Assembly (NCBI GenBank): GCA_003013855.2
Contig: ML058372.1
Span: 124,001-188,000, forward strand
Reading direction: 5' to 3'
Length of the DNA: 64,000 nt
Source of the DNA: Liriodendron chinense
Taxonomy: Eukaryota > Streptophyta > Magnoliopsida > Magnoliales > Magnoliaceae
Positions 1-9,898 of the stretch are shown here, one piece after another. Made by a program: the position numbers and the translations under genes. Numbering within the stretch: position 1 is the first letter of the stretch; every line of letters begins with the position of its first letter. Below the pieces are notes generated by a model. The model did not search any database. It was not told where the DNA came from and saw only the letters and a program-made list of their open reading frames with translations.

Positions 1-622
1 GAGGCTTCACAACTTCGGAATAATCGAGAACTTGTGTAATACTTACGCAGCGCAGAGAAAATCGGGATGAAATTAGAAGTTTCTAACTTCTTTCGTGCAG
101 CCGACCGGTCACGACCGGTCGGCCTCAATAAACCATCACTCCAGCAAGCATATCCGACAGGTCGTGACCGGTCGGACGTGTACATTGACGTTCCAGCAAC
201 CATGTCCGACCGGTCATGACCGGTCGGACGTCTTCAGCAATCCTCCAGCGATCATGGCCGACCGGTCATGACCAGTCGGCCTTATGCAATATCATTCCAT
301 CTTCATAGCTGGCTGGTCAAGACCGGTCTGGCCCTCTTGGCCGACCGGTCATGACCGGTCGGCAGTCTTCATGCTTCTTCATTTCTTCCTTTTCTTTCTT
401 TCCTTGCTTCTTTCTTTCGCTTTCTCTCTTCTTTTCTTCTTTGGTCCTCAAGTAATCTCCATTAGAATAGTCCCAAACGAGCTCTTTATGTCTTCAATTG
501 AGTAGAGTCCACCCTCAATCCTGTAGTCACAAAACATGCATTGGATTAGCTTACAAACCATACAAACCTTGCACAATGAGTGATGAATTGGGGTTAGAAT
601 ATGCACAATTAAGAGCTCAACA
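1..622 (-). repeat. LTR fragment, 5' (U3) end, gypsy family
   Basis: Read on the reverse strand this begins TGTTGAGCTC at 622 and runs off the window. The same first ~50 bases open the LTRs of the element at 1401-8885. It holds an A/G-rich stretch and, between about 100 and 365, repeated dyads of CCGACCGGTC and GACCGGTCGG with a 2-base spacer. It interrupts the internal 3' region of element A: the sequence resuming at 623 (ctttgagagtttaag) is continuous with tattatg/tttgagag in sister elements at 6470 and 35465. The other end and its TSD lie outside the window. Confidence 0.8.
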
Positions 623-791
623 CTTTGAGAGTTTAAGTTTGCAATTTCTATCACCTAGTTTCTCCAAATTTTATACTTGTATGTCTTGGAATGGATAGAA
701 ACATGGTTTCTGAAAGAGAGTTGGGTATGGAGGTTTGAAATTGTTTCACGCATGTTTTGCTCGGGACTAGCAAAAAGCTGGTTGGGGGGTG
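623..791 (+). mobile_element. Element A, 3' internal fragment with polypurine tract
   Basis: About 170 bases nearly identical to the last internal bases of the elements at 6480-6643, 35470-35636 and 46200-46366, ending in the purine-rich AGCTGGTTGGGGGGTG that directly precedes the 3' LTR. No coding content. The rest of A's internal region lies left of the inserted reverse LTR, outside the window. Confidence 0.8.
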
Positions 792-1395
792 TGTTGAACC
801 TCCAATTTATACATTGCATTGCCCAGTACATCACATCATATGCATGGTTTTCATGCTTAAAAGGCCTATCAAATGCATGTTTTGTGATTTCAGGAATGAG
901 AGCGGAATTCACCCAATTGGAGACTAAAAAGAGCCATTTGAAGCCATTGGATGAAGAAGAAAGAAGGACCAAAGAAAGTAGAAAGAGAGGAGAAGAAAGG
1001 AAGAAAGAAGCAAAAGGAGAAAGCAGAAAAGAGGCCAAGACCGGTGGTGCGACCGGTCGTTCATCGCCAGGACCGGTCATCCGACCGGTCGATTATGCAC
1101 AGAAGGAAAAATTTCAGGGAAGGTCACTGGACTATTCACGACAGGTCGTGCGACCGGTCGTCCGATGCCCAGACCGGTCGTGCGACCGGTCTTTGAATTA
1201 AAAAAATTAAATCCGAAATTTGGCAAAACTCTCTAGACTAAAAAGTGACGTTTTGCGACCGGTCGTGCGACCAGTCGTCAGGGAGCTCAGACTGGTCGTG
1301 TGACCGGTCGTCTGCGTAATGAAGCTTCTCCGTGAAGCTCCGAAATTTTCTGCGCAATGCGTAACCTTACACAATTTCTGGATGTTTCCGACGCA
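792..1395 (+). repeat. Element A 3' LTR, U3 part
   Basis: Starts TGTTGAACCTCC right after the polypurine tract. It contains the A/G-rich block (940-1040) and at least eight exact or one-mismatch GACCGGTC octamers between 1038 and 1310, mostly arranged as GACCGGTC-GTNC-GACCGGTC. Element B interrupts it at 1396-1400; the LTR resumes at 8886 with its TATA box. Open frames across the octamer array (677-1201 plus strand, 655-1080 minus strand) are composition artefacts. Confidence 0.85.
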
Positions 1396-1400
1396 AGGGG
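1396..1400. repeat. Target-site duplication AGGGG, left copy of element B
   Basis: AGGGG directly precedes TGTTGAG at 1401 and recurs at 8886-8890 directly after the terminal GCGAACA of the 3' LTR. A 5-bp duplication is the size expected of a gypsy integrase. Confidence 0.93.
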
Positions 1401-3641
1401 TGTTGAGCTCTTAATTGTGCATATTCTAACCCCAATTCATCACTCATTATGCATGGTTTTCATGATTTAAAGGCTAATCTAATGCATAATTTTGTGGTTA
1501 TAGGAATGAAAGAGAGACTTCATCATTCGGATGCTTTGAGACCCTTCTTACATACCTTGAAGATCAAAGGAAAGGAAGAACAAAAGATGGAAGAAGAAAG
1601 GAAAGAAGAGAAAGAAGAAAGGAATCTCATGTTTTGCGATTGTAGGAATGCGAGTGGCTTGGCTCAATTGGTGACCAAAAGGGCACATTTAAGAGTCTTT
1701 GATGAAGGCCCAAGGTGGACCAAAGAATGATGAAGAAAGAGAGGAGGATGAGGAAGAAAGAAGGAAAGAAAAGAAAGAAGAAATAAAGCAGAAAATGGGG
1801 TCCGACCGGTCTTGACCGGTCGGCCAAACAGGCCCCGACCGGTCTTGACCGGTCGGCCAACACTACCCTTCCGTTCACATGCTGCTAGAGCAAGGCCAGC
1901 CTTGTCCGACCGGTCTTGACCGGTCGGCCATACAAATTTCAGTTTCCAAATTGCAGACAGCAGGCCACTCCCGTTTTCGATTTTTCGAACCAGATTTTTG
2001 GGCCCATATTAATGATATTTGGAAATCCAACACATCCATGTCGAAGAAGAGCTCGACGCCGAACTAACCCAAGTGGTTTCGTGTCGATCAGAGCTACGGA
2101 TTGATCGTGGTGGCCAAAACAATATGAACTATCCAGAAAGTTCCAGATTTCGCTGTTCCACTCTGGGCCGGTGCAGGTGGCCCATCATTGATGATATGAA
2201 GAATCTACTTTGACCATCTTTTATACCACATCCATATATGAATAACCACAAAGTTTCAGATCAAAAGGATGTGTGGTTTGATCGTACCGGTTGAAGAAAG
2301 ATGGACCATCCAGAAAGCTCCAACTGCGCAGAGTTTATAAAAGCCCTAATTGTTCTAATTTTCGGACCACATTCTGGGATCGTTTTGGACAATCTAATCC
2401 GTCTATCATGTAGAGGAGGAAGTTTTCTACTAATGTTTCAAATTTGGGATCAATCTGACATCTGTACACTCCGGAGTGTTGAAAGCAAGATGACTGGTTC
2501 TGAAGGTACCCGAAGTGTGCGATTTTGAGAGGCGGTCGGTGATATGATTGGTGGGCCTATTCAGAGGATAATCTTGGAAATCTAAATCATCTATGAGGAA
2601 GATTACATTACAAGGAAGCTATAAATCAATTTTGAAGGCAATCCGACCATTGGTTAAGCCGTACGAAGCGAAACAATATCTGTTACGTTGCGGTACTCTT
2701 GCTGCACTATAAAAGGAGGTGCTCTCTTCTATTCCAAATCAACCAAGGACGTGGGGAGCAAGGAGTTCAAGTCATAGGAGGCTTCCTAGCCTCCTCCAGC
2801 TAGTTTTTCTTCCTTTTCTTAGTTTTAGTTTTATTTTTAATATGCTTTTCATTAGCTAATCTCTTAGCTAGAGCTAAGAGGTGAACCTTATAGTTTTCTT
2901 AGATTGTTTAATTCGTTTTATTGGTTTTAAAGTTGAAATTCATGATTATGAACTATGGTTTGAAGTTTATACAAGCTTTAGGTAGTTTTTCTTAGTCTTA
3001 TGATGACTCATGGATGTTTGGGAGAATTACTTAAATTCTTAATTGGTTTGCATCAGTCTAGACCTGTATGATCCGAGGAATTGGAGTGCGCTCTAGTACT
3101 ATGATCTTCATGTGGGGACTTCCTACCAAAGTTCTACTTTTCTGAATTTCTGTAATATGTATGGATTCTGCATGTGATTTGAATCAAGTTCAAATCATGA
3201 TCTAGCCTTGTCTTGTGACAGGACTTGAGGATGGTTATGATTGTGAACTGAACCTTTTGGAATGGGGAATGACCTATGCAATTGAGCATGCTCAGCTCAG
3301 CCTATATTGAGTGAATAATATGCATTGAACTTACATATGACAGATTGTTTGGTTTAACAGCTCTATCATCCGAATAAATAGATCTTAATATCGATTCTAG
3401 TTGAGAAAGTGAGAAACCATAGCGAATTATGCAACTAAGGAGAGCTATAAGTGGATCCTTGATGCTCTAGTTATCTTTCCATTATTAGATTTTCTATTTT
3501 ATGTTAAAAATCAATTTCACAAACCTCTTTAATTCTAGTTATTAGGATAGTTTGAATTGTTTTACTTCCTTCCCTGTGGATCGACCTCGGTCTTACCGAG
3601 ATTATTACTACATCGCAACCCTACACTTGGGGAGGCGAACA
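1401..3641 (+). repeat. Element B 5' LTR
   Basis: Begins TGTTGAGCTC and ends GCGAACA. Three dyads CCGACCGGTC/GACCGGTCGG lie at about 1801-1825, 1836-1858 and 1906-1928. The likely TATA box TATAAAAG is at 2708-2715. The 3' part holds a U5-like stretch shared by all gypsy LTRs here (TGGATCGACC, CTTACCGAG, TTACTACATCGCA). It is ~900 bp longer than the LTRs of F and G because of extra sequence between dyads and TATA box. Confidence 0.92.
2708..2715 (+). promoter_or_regulatory. Probable TATA box of element B 5' LTR
   Basis: TATAAAAG in the context CTGCACTATAAAAGGAGG. The 3' LTR repeats it at 7952-7959. Related LTRs carry ACTATAAAAGGACACC at the same place (8903, 40841, 46867, 56983), which makes this the likely start region of the genomic transcript. 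No experimental start site is implied. Confidence 0.6.
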
Positions 3642-3647
3642 AGTTTT

Positions 3648-3665
3648 TGGCGCCGTTGCCGGGGA
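3648..3665 (+). other. Primer binding site, tRNA-Asp type (element B)
   Basis: TGGCGCCGTTGCCGGGGA, 6 bases after the end of the 5' LTR. It is complementary to the 3' end of plant tRNA-Asp including CCA. The same site follows the 5' LTRs of F (one mismatch) and G (one mismatch) and, diverged, C. Confidence 0.88.
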
Positions 3666-3913
3666 CGAGGTTAAACGGTTCTAATTGTTCTAGTAGCTAT
3701 AGAGTAGTTTTAGTTAGGTAGGATTTTTTTGTTTTTATAGAAGTAGATTTTCTGATTTTTTTTCTAGATTACTAACAATTTTTTTGTTTGATTTGGTAGG
3801 ACATTGTTGCTGACATAGCTCTCACCTTCACGGGTAACATCTCTCCATCTCCCTTTCTTCTTTTTGTTTTTCTTCCTAGATTAGGGATTATTTCAACTTC
3901 TTATTATTTCATT
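3666..3913 (+). other. Element B leader, non-coding
   Basis: T-rich leader between primer site and ORF. It shares short stretches with the leaders of F and G (GGTTCTAATTGTTCTAGTAGCT type). No ORF or structured RNA could be supported. Confidence 0.6.
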
Positions 3914-5518
3914 ATGAATGATTGGACGGGTGGATTGTCTAAATATCTTTTAGAAGATGAGAGGTCGAACCAAATAAAAAATCATTATGATTGGAACCAT
4001 TACAAGCATGAATATTTTTCTATGACTCAATCTACTTCTAATACTCCCCCACATAAGACCTTGCGAGATTACCGGAATGACAACAATGTGCATAACTTTT
4101 CGCCAGGTAAGACAATGGGAGAGTATCAGAAAGAGATGAATAATGTTCCACTGATTAGGACAATGTATGATCACTTGTTTGGCTACAAATATCAACAACT
4201 ATCTAATAGCACAACATATGACATGCATAATCCTAATAGGTGGGAGCATCAAAATTTCAATTTGGGAGATGAGCCAACCATGGATGCTAACAATTATCCT
4301 CAAGAGTTTCTTTCTCATGAGCCACAACCGACACGAACTCTTGAGGATACACTGCGAGAGTTTATGGAAATAACTAAGCAATGCATACAAAACCTCTCGC
4401 CATCTCAAAATATTGAACCCAACATTGGGAACACCGAATCAATCCCCAACAATGAGGAGGATGAGGCTATCCAAACCCAACCTTCTCTAGATTTAATGAC
4501 TAAACTTCTAGAGGATATTGATCTCAGTGATCCCACCATTACCATTGATTATGGTGAATCAACTATCTCTTTTAGCTATTCCGAATTGAATGATGAAGAG
4601 ATTTCAAGGACGGTTGACGAACCCGAGGAATCTACAAAATCTGAAAGTGATAGTTTGATTGCCTACAATGAGGGTTTGAAGGATGATTGTGAGTCCATGA
4701 TTTGTTCTTCCAAAGGGCCGAATGTTTATGCGTCACCAGAAGATATTCTTGCTAGAGAGATGGCCGAAGTTGATATTTTTGAGTCCTTCCACCAACAACA
4801 CATGTCGAATTCTATTGTGGAAGAACTCCCTTGGGTTGAAAATTCTGTTTCTTTGGATGATGTGGTGGCACAATCTGAAATTTTAAAAGATCAACTAATG
4901 CTAGATGATGTGCTTACCACTGAATCTGAAAATTTTTCTTTGGAAGACCTCCCCTCTATAGAGGAGGAATTCCTTACCCTTGAAACAAAATTTCCTCAAT
5001 CACTCAGGGAGAATGAGGACCCTTTATCCCACTCTCTCGATTTTCTAGAAGAATGCATGACCCACCCCTATGATCTGGATGATGAGATGTTTAAGGAGTT
5101 GGATAGTTTGTTAGACATGGTTTCGGTGCCTGAAGAACACCATTCCACTAATTTACACTCTTTACCATTGTCTGTGGAAACACCATGCAATTTTGAATTT
5201 GTGGAGGAGACAACCCAAACTGAAAAATACTTAATGAATGTCTCTCCACCATCATGGGTTCTTCAACCCATTGAAAATTCTGATTGGGAGGACCCGTTTT
5301 TAATCAATTACAACCCAATTCAGAACTTGAGGAGATATCTTTTTGCTGCTCTTATCTCCTCCTTACATGCGTGTGGTGCACACTATGATTGGACCTTCAT
5401 GAAGAAACGCACCCATGTATACATTCGAGCAGGACTTTGGATGGTCTTCATGAGAAACCTATTGAAATTCATGAAGATCCTGCTCAAATTTGATCATGTA
5501 GTCGATCGGACTAATTAA
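3914..5518 (+). CDS. Intact 534-aa ORF of unknown function in element B
   Basis: This is the only long undisrupted ORF among the retroelements here. ATG at 3914 is the first in the frame after the leader; stop is TAA at 5516-5518. The product is strongly acidic from about residue 160 to 460, with many Glu/Asp and Ser and few basic residues. The N-terminal ~110 residues contain short related motifs (TLRDY, TMGEY, RTMYDHL) that faintly recall the RSLRDYLQP motif opening the gag of elements C and G. A possible amphipathic stretch follows (EDTLREFMEITK, about residue 142). The C-terminal ~70 residues turn basic and hydrophobic. I see no CCHC knuckle, no D-[TS/L]-G protease site, no reverse transcriptase and no integrase motif. 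It may be a gag-like or accessory protein, or a spacer-derived protein that diverged beyond recognition. Confidence 0.6.
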   Translation: MNDWTGGLSKYLLEDERSNQIKNHYDWNHYKHEYFSMTQSTSNTPPHKTLRDYRNDNNVHNFSPGKTMGEYQKEMNNVPLIRTMYDHLFGYKYQQLSNSTTYDMHNPNRWEHQNFNLGDEPTMDANNYPQEFLSHEPQPTRTLEDTLREFMEITKQCIQNLSPSQNIEPNIGNTESIPNNEEDEAIQTQPSLDLMTKLLEDIDLSDPTITIDYGESTISFSYSELNDEEISRTVDEPEESTKSESDSLIAYNEGLKDDCESMICSSKGPNVYASPEDILAREMAEVDIFESFHQQHMSNSIVEELPWVENSVSLDDVVAQSEILKDQLMLDDVLTTESENFSLEDLPSIEEEFLTLETKFPQSLRENEDPLSHSLDFLEECMTHPYDLDDEMFKELDSLLDMVSVPEEHHSTNLHSLPLSVETPCNFEFVEETTQTEKYLMNVSPPSWVLQPIENSDWEDPFLINYNPIQNLRRYLFAALISSLHACGAHYDWTFMKKRTHVYIRAGLWMVFMRNLLKFMKILLKFDHVVDRTN

Positions 5519-6643
5519 AGGTAGGTAGGTAGGTTAGGATTTCTTTCTGCATTTAGGATTGAATAAGTCTCATTGAGACAATGGAAGATGCTAGAATTGA
5601 TCAACTTGCCACCTCAGGTACTCTCGTTCTCACTCTCCTTTGTTTTATGTCATTGCTCTCATGTCATGCATATTGCATATCTCATTACATTGAGGACAAT
5701 GTAAGATTTTGGTTGGGGGGTGAGATTCCTTAGATGAATCTACTAGCTTTTGTGACATTTTGAGCAATTATGTAGAAAATTTTTTATTTTTCTAAAATTC
5801 AAAACTCTTTTGGAAAACGTTGTTTCTATGCATTCAAGATGATATGAGTATAAGAGGAGGAAATACGAAGTGAGTGATGTTGCAAGCTTTGAACTTCTCT
5901 TAATATAATGGTTTTATATGTGAATTTCCCTATTTATATGATTGATAGAAAATTTGAACACTTTTACACCTAGTTCACATTACACGATTTTCATGATTTG
6001 AAAGGATTATGTGATTTTTGGATTGGCTAGACTTCGATTTGAGGTGTTGAGAAACCAAGCCGGGGAACTTTGTCCATCCTTGTCCATGGGAAAATAATGA
6101 AAGATACGGATTTCTAAAAATCCTATCTAATGAAAAAGAAAAAGGAAAAGGAAGGATGAAGTTGGGAATGATGGAAAAATGGTGGAAAATTCCGATTAGG
6201 GCTACCTACTACCAACTGGGGGATGGTCTACCCGTAACCAAAGCCGGAAATGGGACGTAGTGTGAAAGCTGTCGGAAGGACGGTAAGACAAATTCCTGTC
6301 ATAGGCTTGTTGTTGCTCTATACACCTTGAGATCTATAGTTTAGCAGATCTATGAAGAAGATAAGCCCAGAAACTCATGAGATGAACTTTCACTATGCAC
6401 ACTAGGTTGAATTTGTTCAAGTTCTTCTATTCATCAATCAATCAGCGAGAATTTCATATGGACACTTATTATGTTTTGAGAGTTTAAGGTTTTAACTTCT
6501 ATCACCTAATTTTTCTGACTTTTACACTTGTGTGTCTAGGGATGTATAGAAGCATAGTTTCTGAAGGAGAGTTAGTTTTTGGAGAATTGAACTTGTTTCA
6601 CGCATGTTTTGCTCGGGACTAGCAAAATGCTGGTTGGGGGGTG
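5519..6643 (+). other. Element B 3' internal non-coding region and polypurine tract
   Basis: No credible ORF. It contains ACATTGAGGACAATG followed by GGTTGGGGGGTGAG (about 5686-5724), an internal purine-rich motif repeated at the same place in F (28760-28802) and G (45410-45443). From about 5750 onward it is closely similar to F and G, ending with the terminal polypurine tract at 6624-6643. This shared tail ties B to the gag-protease family despite its different ORF. Confidence 0.75.
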
Positions 6644-8885
6644 TGTTGAGCTCTTAATTGTGCATATTCTAACCCCAATTCATCACTCATTATGCATGGT
6701 TTTCATGATTTAAAGGCTAATTTAATGCATAGTTTTGTGGTTGTAGGAATGAAAGAGAGACTTCATCATTCGGATGCTTTGAGACCCTTCTTACATACCT
6801 TGAAGATCAAAGGAAAGGAAGAACAAAAGATGGAAGAAGAAAGGAAAGAAGAGAAAGAAGAAAGGAATCTCATGTTTTGCGATTGTAGGAATGCGAGTGG
6901 CTTGGCTCAATTGGTGACCAAAAGGGCACATTTAGGAGTCTTTGATGAAGGCCCAAGGTGGACCAAAGAATGATGAAGAAAGAGAGGAGGATGAGGAAGA
7001 AAGAAGGAAAGAAAAGAAAGAAGAAATAAAGCAGAAAATGGGGTCCGACCGGTCTTGACCGGTCGGCCAAACAGGCCCCGACCGGTCTTGACCGGTCGGC
7101 CAACACTACCCTTCCTTTCACATGCTGCTGGAGCAAGGCCAGCCTTGTCCGACAGGTCTTGACCGGTCGGCCATACAAATTTCAGTTTCCAAATTGCAGA
7201 CAGCAGGCCACTCCCGTTTCTGATTTTTCGGACCCAATTTTTAGGGCCCATCTTAATGATATTTGAAAATCCAACACATCCATGTCGAAGAAGAGCTCGA
7301 CGCCGAACTAACCCAAGTTGTTTCGTGTCGATCGGAGCTACGGATTGATCGTGGTGTCCAAAACAATATGAACTGTCCAGAAAGTTCCAGATTTCGCTGT
7401 TCCACTCTGGGCCGGTGCAGGTGGCCCATCATTGATGATATGAAGAATCTACTTTGACCATCTTTTAGACCACATCCATATATGAATAACCACAAAGTTT
7501 CAGATCAAAAAGATGTGTGGTTTGATCGTACCGGTTGAAGAAAGATGGACCATCCAAAAAGCTCCAACTGCGCACAGTTTATAAAAGCCCTAATTGTTCT
7601 AATTTTCGGACCACATTCTGGGATCATTTTGGACAATCTAATCCATCTATCATGTAGAGGAGGAAGTTTTCTACTAATGTTTCAAATTTGGGATCAATCT
7701 GACATCTGTACACTCCGGAGTGTTGAAAGCAAGATGACTGGTTCTGAAGGTACCCGAAGTGCGCGATTTTGAGAGGCGGTCGGTGATATGATTGGTGGGC
7801 CTATTCAGAGGATAATCTTGGAAATCTAAATCATCTATGAAGAAGATCACATTACAAGAAGGCTATAAATCAATTTTGAAGGCAATCCGACCATTGGTTA
7901 AGCCGTACGAAGCGAAACAATATCTGTTACATTGCGGTACTCTTGCTGCACTATAAAAGGAGGTGCTCTCTTCTATTCCAAATCAACCAAGGACGTGGGG
8001 AGCAAGGAGTTCAAGTCATAGGAGGCTTCCTAGCCTCCTCTAGCTAGTTTTTCTTCCTTTTCTTAGTTCTAGTTTTATTTTTAATATGCTTTTCATTAGC
8101 TAATCTCTTAGCTAGAGCTAAGAGGTGAACCTTATAGTTTTCTTAGATTGTTTAATTCGTTTTATTGGTTTTAAAGTTGGAATTCATGATTATGAACTAT
8201 GGTTTGAAGTTTATACAAGCTTTAAGTAGTTTTTCTTAGTCTTATGATGACTCATGGATGTTTGGGAGAATTACTTAAATTCTTAATTGGTTTGCATCAG
8301 TCTAGACCTGTATGATCCGAGGAATTGGAGTGCGCTCTAGTACTATGATCTTCATGTGGGGACTTCCTACCAAAGTTCTACTTTTCTGAATTTCTGTAAT
8401 ATGTATGGATTCTGCATGTGATTTGAATCAAGTTCAAATCATGATCTAGCCTTGTCTTGTGACAGGACTTGAGGATGGTTATGATTATGAACTGAACCTT
8501 TTGGAATGGGGAATGACCTATGCAATTGAGCATGCTCAGCTCAGCCTATATTGAGTGAATACTATGCATTAAGCTTACATATGACAGATTGTTTGGTTTA
8601 ACAGCTCTATCATCCGAATAAATAGATCTTAAGATCGATTCTAGTTGAGAAAGTGAGAAACCATAGCGAATTATGCATCTAAGGAGAGCTATAAGTGAAT
8701 CCTTGATGCTCTAGTTATCTTTCCATTATTAGATTTTCTATTTTATGTTAAAAATCAATTTCACAAACCTCTTTGATTCTAGTTATTATGATAGTTTGAA
8801 TTGTTTTACTTCCTTCCCTGTGGATCGACCTCGGTCTTACCAAGATTATTACTACATCGCAACCCTACACTTGGGGAGGCGAACA
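6644..8885 (+). repeat. Element B 3' LTR
   Basis: Begins TGTTGAGCTC after the polypurine tract and ends GCGAACA, with TSD AGGGG following. It is collinear with the 5' LTR (no long gaps seen). One dyad octamer has decayed to GACAGGTC (about 7151). TATA box at 7952-7959. Confidence 0.92.
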
Positions 8886-8920
8886 AGGGGCTTCCACACT
8901 ATAAAAGGACACCAAGGGGT
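8886..8920 (+). repeat. Element A 3' LTR, resumed after element B
   Basis: Starts with the right TSD copy AGGGG, then CTTCCACACTATAAAAGG and GACACC, matching GCCTCCCCACTATAAAAGG of G's LTR. It therefore continues the LTR broken at 1395 into its promoter. Similarity fades within ~20 bases and reverse-strand element C internal sequence begins by about 8936, so R and U5 of this LTR are gone. Confidence 0.75.
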
Positions 8921-8935
8921 TTCTGATGCAAGAAT

Positions 8936-9898
8936 TTGTCTTACCGTCCTTCTGACGGCTTTTCACACTACGTCCCATTGCTAGCTTTGGTTATGGGTAA
9001 ACTAGCCCCCGGTTGGTAATAGGTAGCCCTTTTCGGAATTTTCCACCAATTTTCATCATTCCCAATTTCATCCTTCCTTTTCCTTTTTCTTTTAAATTAG
9101 AGAGGATTTTTAGAAATCCATATCTTTCGTTATTTTCCCATGGACAAGGATGGACAAAGTACCCCGGCTTGGTTTCTCAACACCTTTAAATCAAAGTCTA
9201 GCTAATCCACAAATCGCATAATCCTTTCAACCCATGAAAATCGTGTAATGTGAACTAGGTGTAAAAGTGTTCAAATTTTCTATTACTCACAACAATAGGG
9301 GAACTAACATATAAAACCATTATGTTAGGAGAAGTTCAACACTTACAACATCACACACTTCGTATCTCCTCTTCTTATACTTATATCATCTCGAATGCAT
9401 GGAAATAAGGTTTTCTCAAGGAGTTTTGAAATTTTAGAAAATCCGAAAAAAATTTCGCATATGAGGCTCGAAATGTTACAACATGCTAGATGAGGAAGCT
9501 CATCGCACCCTCCAACCAAATCTTGCATTGTCCTCAATGTAAAAAGATATGTAATGAGCATGAACATGAGAGCAATGGTAAAATATAAGAGAGTGAGAAC
9601 AATAGTACCTGAGAGAGTCGATCATGGAAGTCTACAACCTAACAACTAAAGCTACTAAAACAGTAAAACTAAATAAAACTAAACCTAATCTACGGAAAGC
9701 AATAAAGATAACTAACCCGGCCTTGTAAAAAGAGGATCTCCATCAAACTAGGAGATCGATTATCATTATAACATCCAAAAAGACAAAGTTAAGTAGGATC
9801 ATCAAGTGGTGTAATAAATTTTTCAATAGAACTAACCACCATCCTGCTTTGGAAAGTACATTGGTGACATCAACCAGTCTAGCCCATTGAAAATCCTA
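8936..9898 (-). other. Element C 3' internal non-coding region
   Basis: Reverse complement of the region at 28480-29037 plus 34954-35300 in F and 45250-46010 in G. It includes the motif ACATTGAGGACAATG (reverse, near 9528-9542). The short frames here, such as 9343-9567, are not coding. Confidence 0.75.

Larger units (their letters stand above)
1401..8885 (+). mobile_element. Element B: complete non-autonomous gypsy-type LTR retrotransposon
   Basis: A 7,485-bp element with two LTRs of 2,241 and 2,242 bp (TGTTGAG...GCGAACA), 5-bp TSD AGGGG, tRNA-Asp primer site at 3648-3665 and polypurine tract before 6644. By eye the LTRs differ at about 45 positions (near 98% identity), so the insertion is fairly young. 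The internal region carries one long intact ORF (3914-5518) and no gag, protease, reverse transcriptase or integrase motif that I can recognise. The last ~900 internal bases are shared with elements F and G. It sits inside the 3' LTR of element A. Confidence 0.93.

Noticed and set aside
100..365. Regularly spaced palindromes that look like a CRISPR-type or operator array
   Set aside because: Spacers are short, similar to each other and inside a eukaryotic LTR; no cas genes; plant context.
677..1201. 174-aa ORF across an LTR, with Arg/Ser-rich end
   Set aside because: It translates the A/G-rich block and GACCGGTC repeats of a 3' LTR; equivalent frames in sister LTRs are broken.
3642..3665. 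Possible tRNA gene at TGGCGCCGTTGCCGGGGA
   Set aside because: Only the 18-base primer-binding complement of a tRNA 3' end is present, right after an LTR; no cloverleaf.
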